DNA from: Dactylorhiza incarnata
Taxonomy: Eukaryota > Streptophyta > Magnoliopsida > Asparagales > Orchidaceae
Reading direction: 5' to 3'
Assembly (NCBI GenBank): GCA_033032865.1
Contig: JAWHQI010000148.1
Coordinates: 4,173,501 to 4,237,500, forward strand
Length of the DNA: 64,000 nucleotides
Shown: piece by piece, positions 1 to 10,879 of the stretch
How positions within the stretch are numbered: the stretch's first letter is position 1
Layout of the letters: every line of letters starts with the position of its first letter
Position numbers and translations under genes: made by a program
The notes under the pieces: model-generated
The model's input: only the letters and a program-made list of their open reading frames with translations
Database searches by the model: none
Told to the model about the DNA's origin: nothing

Positions 1-1274
1 TGACACACCCTTGAATGGTTTGATCTTTAGGTAAACCCAGTCGCCCACGGCGAACTCAACATTTCTGTGCTTGGCGTTGTAGTATTTTTCCTGCCTATCT
101 TGTTCAATCAACAATCTCTCCCGGATTGTTCGAATAGGAGAATTTGCATCTTCGACTTCCTTCCACTTAAACATCTTCGTCTCGCCTGTCTCCACCCAAG
201 CTAAGGGGGTGCGACAAGCTCTACCATAGAGGGCCTCGAAGGGCGCCATCTTTATACTTGCCTGGTAGCTGTTATTGTAAGCAAATTTGATCATGAACAG
301 ATGATCTTCCCACTTCTTACTGAAATCCAGGACGCACATACGGAGCATATCCTCCAGAGTTTTGTTCATACATTCAGTCTGTCCATTCGTTTGAGGGTGG
401 AAGGCAGTACTAAACTTCAACTTTGTATCCAACAACTGGTGGATTAGCCTCCAATCTTTCGACGTAAAGCGCCAGTCTCGGTCACTAACGATGCTACGGG
501 GCACACCGTGCAATAGTACGATGCTATCAACATATAGGTTTGCCAACTTTTTGACTGAATCGTCCCTCCGGTTTGGAATAAAGTGGGATACCTTCGTCAA
601 GCGATCCACGATCACCCACATGGCATCATTCCCACTCTGCGATCTCGGCAAACCGTGCACAAAATCCACATCGTAATGTCATCAAATTTCCATTCTGGCA
701 CAGGTAAAGACTTCAGGAACCCTCCAGGTTTCTGACATTCGGCATTCACAAGTGCACAAGTTTTACACTTTGCCACGTAAAGGGCATTGTCCTTCTTCAA
801 ACCTGGCCACCAAAACAACTTTTTCATGTCTTGGTACATTTTCATGATCCATGGGTGAATTGAGTACTTTGAAAAATGAGCTATGTACATCAATTTCTCC
901 AGAAATTTACCCACATTTGGGACGCACAACCGACCTTCTTTCCAGATTAGACCGTCGTCCAACACAAACTCTGTAGCAGACCCAACCTCAGACTCTGCCA
1001 GGTAGCGCTGCATGCTCGAATCATGTTCTAGGGCCTGTCGTATTCTGTCAACGAGGTCGTATTGCACCTCCGTCCAGTTCAAGCACGCACTCGCACTAGA
1101 AGTCCTCTCCACATAGGAGATCTCTAAAGCTTCCAAGTCACTAATCAGATGTGAGTCATGCATCTGAACCCAGTTGTCCTGCGCAGAAGCCCTCCGGCTC
1201 AAAGCATCTGCGATGACATTTCCCTTCCCGGGAGTATAGTGTATCTCGAAAGTGTAGTCCCCCAGGAACTCCAT
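1..1274 (-). pseudogene. G1 RNase H tail and integrase, broken
   Basis: From 1274 downwards one frame reads the RNase H end (YTPGKGNVIADALSRR) and an integrase zinc-binding domain with H-x5-H (HFSKYSIH) and CKTC. The frame is lost near 612-690, close to the first catalytic Asp region. Another frame then gives the integrase core (WVIVDRLTK, VSDRDWRF, GQTE), and the C-terminal module WVYLKIKPFKG is visible at bases 1-60. The enzyme would insert element cDNA into the chromosome. The reading runs off the window, so a chromodomain could not be checked. Confidence 0.85.
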
Positions 1275-1373
1275 CCACCTTTGCTGTCACATATTGAGCT
1301 CTTTCTGATTTAACAGATACTTTAGGCTCTTATGGTCTGTAAAGATATCCACCTTCACAACATACAAGTAGTA

Positions 1374-2592
1374 TCACCACAATTTCAGAGCGAATATCAC
1401 AGCCGCCAACTCCAGGTCGTGGACCGGGTAATTCTGCTCATGCACTTTCAACTGGCGAGAGCCATAAGCTATCACTTGACTATGCTGAAGAAGTGCGCAG
1501 CCTAAGCCGCTCCCTGATGCATCGCTGTAAATTTCATAGCCTTCTGTACCACATGGCAAACACAAGATTGGTGCCGTGGTTATACGACTCTTTAACTCCT
1601 CGAAAGCTTGTGAACACGCTGGTGACCAAACAAACTTCTGATCTTTCCTTGTCAAAGTTATGAGAGGAAGAGCAATCCGCGAAAAGTTCTCCACTAAGCG
1701 CCTATAGTAGCCAGCAAGTCCAAGGAAACTCCTGACTTCTGCTACTAACTTCAAAATGGGCCACTCCTGGATAGCAACTATCTTTGCTGGATCCACTGTG
1801 ATACCCTCACCACTAACAACATGACCAAGGAACGCTACTGAGGCTAACAAAAACTCACACTTGGAGACCTTGGCATACAGCTGACTCCGTTGCAGGGTCT
1901 CCAAAACTACGCATAAATGAATCGCATGATCTTCTTCAGATTGAGAGTAGACTAGAATATCTTCAATAAAGACGATCACGAACCGGTCAAGGCATTCTCG
2001 AAAGGTCCTATTCATCAGATCCATGAACACTGATGGCGCATTCATCAGTCCAAACAACATCATTGTGAACTCGTAGTGCCCGTAGAGGGTACTAAATGCC
2101 ATCTTGGGAATGTCGCATTCCCGAATCCGCAACTTGTAGTAGCCAGACTCAAGGAATCAGATACTTGTTCTTCTCGGTTAGCTTGTTCAATTCACGATAG
2201 TCTATACAGAGACGTAGGCTTCCGTCCTTCTTTTTCACAAAAAGGACCGGAGCACCCCAAGGTGACGTACTTGGGAGTATATAGCCTTGCTCCAGCAACT
2301 CCTGTAATTGAACCTTCAACTCTGCCATCTCCTTTGGCGCAATTCTATAAGGAGAGCGTGACACAGGTTTGGCACATGGCACCAACTCAATTGTAAAGTC
2401 AATCTCTCGCAGAGGTGGCGCCGCAGGAAGATCTTTCGAAAACACATCAGGATACTCCGCAATAACATGAACGTCACTCAAACTAGGCTGAGGCTTTGCA
2501 GCTCCCACTAGCACAAAACAAAATTCTGCACCTTGCTGAACTGCCTTGACTACTTGGACAGCAGACATCAACGTCTTGCTCGATCCTCGCAA
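1374..2592 (-). pseudogene. G1 reverse transcriptase and RNase H, broken
   Basis: Bases 2592-2149 encode the end of the protease linker and the RT fingers ([26 protein letters not shown]). A frameshift near 2140 leads into 2132-1374, which holds the palm and RNase H ([21 protein letters not shown]). The catalytic palm motif reads FIEDILVYS. Gypsy RTs normally have two Asp here, so a catalytic Asp is replaced by Glu. Two in-frame stops separate this part from the 1274-612 segment. The domain order is typical of Ty3/gypsy. Confidence 0.88.
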
Positions 2593-3012
2593 ACCAGCAA
2601 ACGTAGTCGCACGTTCGGTATTCTGCCCTAGTGCGACCTCCTTAGAAGTGCAATCAATGCAGGCCTACTGTGCTGACAACCAGTCCATACCAAAGATCAC
2701 ATCGAACTCCGAAAGCGGCAGTATCAATGCTTCCAAATCAAAATCTTGACTTCCAATTTGCACCTTGACAGCACAGCCTCGATCCGCACGCATCGAGCAG
2801 CCATTGGGCAACATCACATCTAATCATTCCTTTCTAAATGACGAAGGCACCCCAAGCTATTGTATGAAGGCCTCCGATAGAAAAGAATGCGAAGCTCCCG
2901 TATCAAACAACGCTCTCGCCAGAAAGTTAAATATTAGGACAAAGCCAAATACACACAAGGTTAACAAGCAATGCACAAGGTATGAAGTATCAAAAGCAAT
3001 AAAAGTTGTATA
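2593..3012 (-). pseudogene. G1 aspartic protease region, frameshifted
   Basis: The catalytic motif DTGAS is encoded at 2904-2890, preceded by a hydrophobic strand (FLARALF) and followed by H-S-F. No single frame spans the region. Between the gag end (VVTG, about 3020) and the protease start (about 2955) lie roughly 65 bases with a stop that do not look like protease. They start with a good splice-donor-like CAG/GTATGC, but I see no convincing acceptor. This is either an insertion or a decayed junction. Confidence 0.7.
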
Positions 3013-4146
3013 CTAATGCATACCTGTCACAACATTGCTTTGCTTTATGGCCTCCTGCTGGCCAAGGCTGTACACTCTGGGCTGGGCTGGAGCAGCATGG
3101 GATGCAGTTGACTCCACCGCCTTCCCTTTCTCCGCCGCATAAGCCGCAGCCGCCTTCTTGTTGCCGCGACAGTCTCGGGCTATATGACCCAGCTTACCAC
3201 AATTATAATAGATGAGTGGGCCTCGCCCAGTGGTCACACCCAAAGCAGCAGATTGAGCTGACCCAGAAGGTCGCACTCTGTTCCTCCACCTACCTCGCTC
3301 AGACTTCGCAGAGCTCGACGCTTTGAACTCTGGCTTTACCACTGCTAACTCCTTCCTGCTCTGGGACCTCTTCATATCCTTTTCTAAGGAACGAGCCGTA
3401 TTGACCAGGTTCATAAACCCCTATGTCATTGGCCCCGACGGAAGGAACCGCAACTCTTCCTACAGACCTTCATAAAATCAATTGGTCTTCCGAGCTTCAT
3501 CGACAAAGGTCGCTCATGCGTATCACCCCAACCGTGTAAACTCATGCAGGTAATCATCAATCATATGATCACCTTGAGTTAGACTGTTGAATTGATTCTC
3601 CATCTCAATCTGTTGAGCAGGTGGGAGGTACCACGCCAAGAACATTCCTGAGAACTCGTCAAACGAGATGTCCGATAGCTGCCTTCCTGCTAGCTGATGC
3701 AACTCTATCACTTCCCACCACAACTGCGCCTCCCCATCAAGTAGGAAGGTTGCCAAAGTAACCTTCTGCCCTTCCTCCGTATCAATGTCCTTCAAGGTCT
3801 TGCGCACCCTCGATAGACAATCCAAAGCTTGCGTCGGGGTTCCTGCCCCCGTGAACGTAGGAGGAAGGAAACTCGGAAAGTACTGAAATTGTTGGTCTGG
3901 AGCTCTTCGTTCCCTCATCGGCACTGGCCTTTCAACCACTGGTTCAACTGCTACAGCCGGCACCAGATCCACCCCGAGGATAGGAGGTTGTCCAGGGACA
4001 TGCCCTCCAGGTTGTGCAGTGAACATAGCAAACACCGCTTAAGCTATCATCCTCACTGTCTCAGTAGAAGGAGTAGGCACCTCAGCTGGTGCACTGCTCG
4101 CAGTTGAACGCGGGGGTCGAGACGGCCCCGCTCTACTCCCAGCCGC
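3013..4146 (-). pseudogene. G1 gag
   Basis: Bases 4035-3523 carry the gag core (FPPTFTG-like start, LLDGEAQLWWE, ISFDEFSGMFLAWYLP, SLTQGDHMIDDYLHEFTRL), typical of the retrotransposon gag family. Similar composition continues upstream to about 4146 through one in-frame stop. After a frame break, 3414-3013 holds the basic C-terminus and a zinc knuckle, YYNCGKLGHIARDC. Its first Cys is Tyr, so the CX2CX4HX4C knuckle lacks one ligand. Gag would form the particle and bind RNA. Confidence 0.85.
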
Positions 4147-4363
4147 CTATATATGTGCACAAAACACAATTAGTGACTAAGAGATAGCATTGAATAACAA
4201 AGGAACTCATAAGTTCCATCATAAGGCTACCATCATACAGGTACTTCAATCCTAAAGTGGACAGTTACTGGTTATTTACATGTCTTAACGGCGATGCACA
4301 CACGTGATCACCACTCCTTAAAAGAATTCGACCACGAATTCAGACGAAAAGGGAACAAGACCC

Positions 4364-4379
4364 GTAGCTGATACCAATT
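4364..4379 (-). other. G1 primer-binding site
   Basis: On the minus strand the LTR end ...GGTGTTACA is followed by AAATTGGTATCAGC. TGGTATCAG is complementary to the 3' end of initiator tRNA-Met, the usual primer of plant chromoviruses and copia elements. This fixes G1 orientation and the inner LTR boundary. Confidence 0.85.
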
Positions 4380-5279
4380 TGTAACACCCTCCCTGTTACA
4401 TAGCATATAGCAGTAGGTCCGACCGGGACCCCAGGCCATATAAAATGAACAGAAGAGCGCGTTACTTAATTAGCATTAAACAGTTAAGAATATAACTATC
4501 TCAGCCCACATAGTCGCATAATGGAAGCATTTAATTTCAGATAAAACCAGTTCATACATTGTCCACACTAGCAACTAGGAATGAAATACAATAAGTTATT
4601 TACAAGATTTGTTCACAACATGTTTATAATAAAGGTGGCTTCAAAACATCAGTACGCAGGCCGGCCACACATGAAAACAGTAAACAAATCAACTCGGCCT
4701 TTGAGGGCCAGCTCAGCACAGCACAACACAATAACATGGGCTTCAGCCCGCTATTTCCCGCTAGCCTCGCCAGGACCTGTACAAAGAAAATCCACCAAGC
4801 GGTGGGAAAACAAGTAACCGGTCAGCTTTAGCTGACCCAGGCTTATAACGACCCCACCCCATGCTCGGGGAAGCGGTGATCCTTCCCTGCAGGCAAGCAA
4901 CAGCAGTAGATATTTCACAGGTGCGTCTAAGCACCGCATAGAAACATTCATCACACGGTGACAACAAGTCACACGTTAAGTGCACTCACAGCACATCATC
5001 ATCAAGTCCTTTTTCAACTTGGATGATCAGATTGAGCTAGGCCGTACACATGAAGTTTAGGCACTATCGTTACGAGCTAGATATCAGGATTTACCAATGC
5101 CTTGTCTGGGTTCAGTTCAGCTTATGCCCGCGATCATAAATGTCAGGATTCAACTTAGCCTGACACGGTTTTGGCTTCCCCTTGTGCCCGACGAACTATA
5201 ACCTCACAGGGTCATTACCTCAGCCTCAGGGGCAAGGTCCAAACATGATAAGCAATCTCACTGATTACTGTCTCCGACG

Positions 5280-6275
5280 TTACTTCTTAACATTGGGCGT
5301 TAACCCTTAATGCTGGGCGTTGCTCTTAACGCTGGCCGTTAGCTCATTTCCGGGTAATTTCTGGGTAACACCTCCAGAACTCACTACAGCACGTCTTAGT
5401 ACTCAGAACCCAAAAAACACAACATATGGCGCTACCGCCGACGTTAGCTCTAACGCATGATGTTAACGAACAAAACAGCAAGCAACATCACCAATCCAGA
5501 CCAACCTGCCCAGATGGGCTTCACACAGCATGCCTATGTCCGTACTACCATTCTGGAGTCTATATGCAAATTTTGCGGGGCTAACATCAACCCTACGGAA
5601 GAACCCATCTACTAATTAGTAGAAGTCTTCCTAAACATGCAAATCAAAGGACGCACATGTCCAAAGATGAAGGGAGGAGAATCGTTACCCTTGGTGCTTG
5701 TTTCGGTGCCATAGAACCGAAAAGAGATCGGCTGGAATCTTTTGAAACAACTACCTTTCCTCTGAATCGATGATGGCACAAACACGTAAGCAATCTCCTC
5801 CACGGATTTGCCCTCGGCACAACATACGGCTAGCCAAAAGAGACCTCCTTCCTTCTGGTCACGACTTATCTGCCTTTGGAAAGAGCTTGGAATCAGAATT
5901 TGAAGGGAAATTGAATTTGGCTGCCTTATATATTTTCTTAGCTAACGCGGGCGTTAGCACTTAACACGGGCGTTAGCCCCTAAGGCGGTGGCCGAACTTA
6001 TCCACAGCCGCTGACCAGCCGCTTAAGGAAAATCGACGGGAAGCTAACGCTGGCGTTAGCTCTAACGCCAATCGACATCCCATCCCGTCGAACCGACAAC
6101 ACGCTTAAGTCCTAAGCTAACGCCTGGCGTTAGTTCTAACGCCTGGCGCTAGCTCTCAGACTTAATAATCTGTTAGGGAAAAATGGGGTGCAACAAACAT
6201 TTCTCGAGAAGAACATAAAGAATTTCTCAAGAAGGACCTAACGCCTTGCGTTAACCATAACGCCTGGCGTTAGCG
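5280..6275 (-). repeat. G1 dyad array, GCTAACGC..GCGTTAGC
   Basis: Copies of TAACGC facing GCGTTA occur in clusters at 5280-5345, 5430-5470, 5941-5985, 6040-6075, 6117-6160 and 6235-6275. The copy at 5941-5958 is a perfect dyad with 8-bp arms and GG at the centre. Its minus-strand end is 8 bases upstream of the TATA box. Each dyad contains CpG. Dispersal on both sides of the promoter suggests a regulatory motif rather than a simple satellite. Confidence 0.85.
5925..5958 (-). promoter_or_regulatory. G1 LTR promoter: dyad plus TATA box
   Basis: The minus strand reads dyad (5958-5941), an 8-base spacer TAAGAAAA, then TATATAAG (5932-5925). The order and spacing match the S1 LTR and the S1 antisense promoter, although the dyad sequence is unrelated. 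The transcription start is expected 25-35 bases downstream, about 5890-5900. Confidence 0.65.
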
Positions 6276-6323
6276 CCTTACAGCAACCCTCTTTCTTTTG
6301 CTGGGGAAATCCGGGGTGTTACA

Positions 6324-7107
6324 TTTATCCTTCTTAAATTGTTTTCTTTCCTCTTTAGTGTACCTTTCCCAAATAGGTATAAACCTTCCTCTTCCTCTTC
6401 CTCTATATGGAGGTCTCCACCTGAAGATAGGTGTTGGAAGAAGTGGTTTAGTTGTTTGAATTGGAGCAGGAATTGAAGATGAGGGCTGAGCTATAAGTAT
6501 TGATTGAGTTGGGGCTGGATCAGGTGAGACATAATCTTGATCAACTGTCTTAACTGAAGAGGGTGCTGTGGATGAATCTTTAGAGTGCACTCTGAATGAG
6601 AGAGGATCAGGGATGGATGATTCAGTGACTTCATAAAATTCTTGAAGTGACTTGAGGTACATCTGATCATCTGAAATTGAGGCCCATCCCCCTGAGTTAA
6701 TGGCTCCACCTGAGCAAAGGGCAGAGTCCTTGGAGAGATCACCTCCACCTGATTTACTGCAATTGAAAGCTGAAGTTTGGATGAGACAGCCGGCTCTCTT
6801 TCAGTGGTTAAGGAGAGAGGGATCGCTGTCGTGTAAACTGAATCTCGAAGAGGTAGCTGTTGTTGATGAGTTTGCTGCCTACTGGTACTACTCTCCCCCT
6901 GCTTGATATCATTGAGAAAGGATATAAAGCCACCAGCAGGCACAGCTGCCGATCTTACTTCTTTTCAAAGACTTCTAGGTCAGAGGTCAGTTCTTGCAAT
7001 CGTTTATGTTGACCGCATAATTTGCGATAGCATGCTGTAGAGAAGTCCAGATAGAGCGAGCCAAACTTAGATAGTACTATTTTAAGAGCTAGATTGATTG
7101 CCTCCAT
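6324..7107 (-). pseudogene. Degraded accessory ORF in the S3 tail
   Basis: From an ATG at 7107 the minus strand encodes about 50 residues (MEAINLALKIVLSKF..., ending EKK), then a stop near 6956. A +1 frame continues as a Ser/Thr/Gln-rich stretch to about 6665, and another frame continues (MYLKSLQEFYEV...) to a basic Arg/Gly segment (RGRGRGRFIPIWERY) cut off at 6324 by the G1 insertion. A polypyrimidine tract plus TTTCAG (about 7165-7150) lies upstream of the ATG. By position it is a post-pol ORF of S3 in the same sense as pol. I do not recognise the family; an accessory or envelope-like ORF of a Sirevirus is possible. Confidence 0.5.
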
Positions 7108-7389
7108 AATATCTTCATGACTGGGTGGAGAAGCAATTCAAACACTGCGTGAACCTGCACTGAAACAAGGAAAATAGACGAAGAGAGGGAAGTAAGAAGA
7201 GAGCAGGAAGGATAGAACTCGAATAGCACAATAGAATTAAATGCAAATGTTGGAACAACCCTATTACTGATTTGGGCAAGGATCACTATCTGTTGACTAG
7301 TACTAAGTTGACCCCAATGTATAGTCTAAGGGTCAAGGTTTTAGGTTGTCTGAGTTAGCTAGAACTTAGGAAAAACTCTAAGTCTCTGC

Positions 7390-7615
7390 GTTCAACGAAC
7401 TCTGCTCTACGTTCGACGAACTCCTTCTTGAGTTCGACGAAAGTCAAGTTTCAGTTCGATGAACTTCATTCTCAGCATGACGAACTCAGTTCTCCAGCCA
7501 GTCCAGCAGTTTATCTCTCAGTTCGACGAACTCCAGTTTGAGATCGACGAACTCAGTTCTGTCTTCGACAAATTCTTTCAGTTCGACGAACTCATCCTTT
7601 TAGCTCGACGAATTT
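7390..7615 (+). repeat. T1 5' LTR array of TTCGACGAA-type dyads
   Basis: About ten copies of GTTCGACGAACTC and variants (TTCAACGAA, TTCGATGAA, ATCGACGAA) spaced 20-35 bp. TTCGACGAA is a 9-bp near-palindrome around one W base. Mutated copies are mostly CG to CA or TG, as expected from decay of methylated CpG. A TATA-like TTATATTATTC lies about 15 bases after the last copy. Confidence 0.85.
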
Positions 7616-8329
7616 TCTCAAGATCAGTTATATTATTCTCTGAACTCAGATCGACTATCAGCAACGGATCTATTCATTATTTGGAGTTATTCATTTCCAG
7701 ATAAGTCAATGATTTTAATCCTTCCTTTTATTATTCCTTTCTATTCTCTTCTCCCGAGAAAGGAAAAGAAATTAAGTTATTGCTGAATCAGATTGTAGTT
7801 CCAAGATATATTCCTTCTGATTATTATATTCCTTAATTGGAATATTTGAATTTCAAATCAGTGATATATTGTTAAAAAGAAAAAGAATTGCAGCATGATA
7901 GAAAGAGACTAACATAGAGAAGATCAGTCGACCAGAGAAGCAATATTCCTAGAGATATACAGAAAGTCAAAAAGCTTTTCTTATCTTCATCCTCAACAGC
8001 AGCATTCTCAGTCTCAGAGAACAACAACACAAATCATCTCTCAGTTTTCTGCTGCTAGTTCAAAATCTTCAAAGAGAAACAACAATCTGAGAAACTTGGT
8101 CTCTCAGATTCATCTGCTAGCAAGGAAGATATTTTACATTTCAAGAGAAAGCTCCATCCTTCAACTGTCAAGAATTTCTATTTGACAAGGGGAGCTTTAC
8201 ATCAACAATCCACTAGTCTTCTCTCGGCTTGTTGACAGAGAAGAACTTCATAACCCTTTTCATTTTATTCTTTTTACCCATCTTGTACAGGGTTCTAACT
8301 CCCTTCAAAAGTTAACCCTTTGGTGGCAG

Positions 8330-8480
8330 GGCACATGATCAAAAACATGTGATTGGTTTGAGCACCTGATCAAAAGCTCAGTGGTGTTTGGGCACCTGAT
8401 CAAAAATCCATTGCTGTTTGGGCACCTGATCAAAAATCTATTGGTGATAGGGCACCTGATCAAAAACCTAGTGAATTCCT
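8330..8480 (+). repeat. T-family LTR minisatellite, GCACCTGATCAAAAA
   Basis: Five tandem units of about 30 bp, each with GCACCTGATCAAAA and a spacer like TCCATTGGTGTTTGG. The unit centres on the palindrome TGATCA. The same block is found in the T1 3' LTR (46328-46480) and, with four units, in T2 (24485-24605). It precedes the putative TATA box by 50-100 bases. Confidence 0.85.
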
Positions 8481-8744
8481 ACCAAGCGTGGTAGAAGAGT
8501 AGATGTACCCAGTTTGATTGGGGAACTACTATAGATCCTTTTGTCTTCTGTGATTGTGGTTTTTCTTTCTTCTTGTGCTGTGTGATTTTGTTTTGTTTTT
8601 ATACTCACTCTATTACACACACATATATATATATCAGTATTTTAATTCCGCAATATAAAATAAGTTAAAAACTTTTTAATACTCTATTCACCCCCCCCCC
8701 CCCCCCCCCCTCTAGCATAAATTTAAGATCTAACCTCACTTTCA

Positions 8745-8760
8745 ATTGGTATCAGAGGTT
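8745..8760 (+). other. T1 primer-binding site
   Basis: ATTGGTATCAGAGGTTGG follows the LTR end directly. TGGTATCAGAG is complementary to initiator tRNA-Met and sets the plus orientation. Confidence 0.9.
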
Positions 8761-8845
8761 GGTTGATTTTGTACAAGCTAACACCTGAATCAAAAGATCA
8801 ATTAGATCTTAAATTTCTTCTGAAGTTTTCTTTTGCTAAAAACTC

Positions 8846-10879
8846 ATGGAACAGAACAAAGAATACTCAAGCACAAGACCTCCTATGTGCAATCTTAATA
8901 AGTTTGCATTATAGAAGGCAAGGATCAGATTATATATGAATTCTATTGATGAGGATATTTTTAATGTTATTTTGACAGGACCACCTACTCCTACAGCAAC
9001 AACAAGTGCTGAAGCAATAACAAACAATAATGTTGTTCCACCTCCTGAGTGGACAGATGCTCAGAAGAAGCAAAGAAGTGTAGATGCCAAAGCAATGAAT
9101 ATCTTGGCACAGACAATGTCTGATGACATTTTTCAAAAGGTTGTGGAATGCACCTCTGCCAGAGATATTTGGATTTCCCTCAACAACATGGTTGAAGGAT
9201 CTGCAGATGAAAGAAAAGACAGAAGATCTCACCTTATCTCTCAATATGAGAATTTCAAAAAGGGAGAAACTAAAATTGTTGCGGATATGTACAATAGACT
9301 CAGTCTCATAATTAATGAACTAAAGACTCCGGACAAAGTGATCTTAATCACTGAAGTTAATGATAAGATCCTAATATGCTTCCCCAGCACATGGGACTCA
9401 AGGATCTGGCCAATCAAGGAAGCTAGGAGCCTCAATGAGATCTCTACTGAGACCTTGTTAGGCAAATTAAAATCCTATGAGCAGCTTATCAAATCCAGAG
9501 AAGCTGAACAATCTACCTCATCTCCAGCATCCAAGAAGGAAAGGACTATTGTTTTCCAAGCAACAGAAGAGGAAGATAAAGCTCCAGAAGATATGGAGTT
9601 TATGAGCCTACTAGCCAAGAGGTTTTACAAGATGGCTAGAAAAAGATTTCAGAAAGAAGGATTCAAGATCCAAAGAAAAGCCAAGGTATGACAAATCAAA
9701 TTCTAAATAAATTATTTGTTTTGGTTGCAGGAAACTTGGACACATTCTACCTGAGTGTCCAGAGAATCAAAAGAAAGACAAGAGAAAAGAGAAAGAAGAA
9801 AAGAGGCACTCCAGCAAGCCATCCTCCCACAAACACAAACATAAGGGAAGAGGCTTTATAGCTGAAACATGGAGTGAGACAGACTCAAAGTCTTCATCCA
9901 GCTCTTCTAAAGATGATGAGAATAAATCAAATGACAAAGATCAATGCTTAATGGCTGTCTATGACTCAAGCAGTGAGTCAGAACATGCATCATCATCCAG
10001 TTCCAGTGATGATGAAGATGAAAGAAACATCTGCATGATGGCTATCAATGCCTCAACTAATCAGATGAATCAGAATCTGAAACTGATGCTGATTAGGTAA
10101 TCTCTACCTTTGACTTTAATTCAAATGATTTTAAAAATGATTTTAAAACTCTTTGTTTAGATTTAATTAAATCTGAGAAGGAGATAATCTCTCTCAGAAG
10201 TAAGTTGGTCGAAATGAATGAACTGACTGAAGATAATGCCAATCTTAAGAAATAATTGGCTGCCTCCAAAGAACATATTGTTCTCATTGAGAACCAATTA
10301 TGTGAGGCTGAGAAATTTGAAGAATCCCTCAATGGGAGAAATATCAAACTGATGGACATCACAAGCACTGTGAATGCCAGACTAAATGGCAAACTGGTCT
10401 TGGGTGCATCATAAAATCAGCCACATCTTCTTAAGAAGAATATTCTATCTACACCAGTAAAATTCATTTCTGTCAAGGGCAAAGAGGCAGTAGAAATAGA
10501 TAAAAATATCTCAAGCAAGGCTGTTAAGAATAAAGGAATTCAACAGAATTCGTCGAACGGAGATCGACGAAATCACTTCATTTCGTCGAACGGAGATCGA
10601 CGAACGCTGAAGACAGATTTTTAGTATAACTATCCATCGAACGGCGCTCGACGAAATTACTCCAATTCGTCGAACGGCGATCGACGAACTCAGACAAGTT
10701 CGGCGAACGAAAAATATACTACATATCAGAAGAAGTCTTATTCTCAACATACTAAAAATCCTTTTAATGAATGGATTATTCCTCCTAGGAAATATCATCC
10801 ACAAGGTTATAAGGATCAACCTGAGATTTCTTATATTTCATAATTTTGTGGAAAGACAAAAGGACCCAATGTAGTCTGG
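8846..10879 (+). pseudogene. T1 gag, interrupted
   Basis: The ATG at 8846 starts a copia gag (MEQNKEYSS...). A TAG at about 8912 replaces a Trp codon; the frame is then open to 9691 (DAKAMN, ISLNNMVEGSADER, SLIINELKT, CFPSTWDSR). A frameshift near 9650 precedes the zinc knuckle CRKLGHILPEC, of which the first Cys is damaged. Then come acidic Ser-rich blocks, Leu-rich heptads with stops, and a segment at 10540-10700 where the DNA dyad array is translated as repeated SSNGDRR-like peptides. The region ends at GPNVVW, where A inserted. Confidence 0.85.
10540..10705 (+). repeat. Dyad array inside T1 gag
   Basis: Copies of TTCGTCGAACGGAGATCGACGA are arranged as facing TTCGTCGA and TCGACGAA halves, five to six half-sites in 160 bases. 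This is the same motif as in the T LTRs. It is read in frame in gag as repeated Ser-Ser-Asn-Gly-Asp-Arg-Arg. Confidence 0.85.

Larger units (their letters stand above)
1..6323 (-). mobile_element. G1: Ty3/gypsy LTR retrotransposon, 5' part (3' end outside window)
   Basis: Reading leftwards on the minus strand the order is LTR (6323-4380), primer site, gag, protease, RT, RNase H, integrase, which is the Ty3/gypsy order. The LTR has TGTAACACCCC...GGTGTTACA ends, common in plant chromoviruses (Tekay/Del type). A chromodomain would lie beyond base 1, so the lineage is not proved. It is inserted in the degraded 3' tail of S3; the right flank begins TTTAT and the other target-site copy is outside the window. 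All reading frames are broken, so this copy cannot make its own proteins. Confidence 0.93.
4380..6323 (-). repeat. G1 5' LTR (about 1.94 kb)
   Basis: Bounded on the plus strand by TGTAACACCCTCC at about 4380 and GGGGTGTTACA ending at 6323, i.e. imperfect TG...CA inverted ends. The primer site adjoins the inner edge. A TATA box on the minus strand lies at 5932-5925. U3 (about 5940-6323) and part of R/U5 (5280-5470) are rich in a dyad with arms GCTAACGC/GCGTTAGC. No ORF of note. Confidence 0.9.
7248..8744 (+). repeat. T1 5' LTR (1497 bp)
   Basis: Starts TGTTGGAACAACCC and ends CCTCACTTTCA, immediately followed by the primer site. Contains the TTCGACGAA array (7390-7615), a 30-bp minisatellite (8330-8480), a possible TATA box CTACTATAGATCC near 8527, (AT)n at 8622-8634 and a C homopolymer of about 19 bases just before the 3' end. 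It matches 45222-46731 and, more loosely, 23068-24873. Confidence 0.93.
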
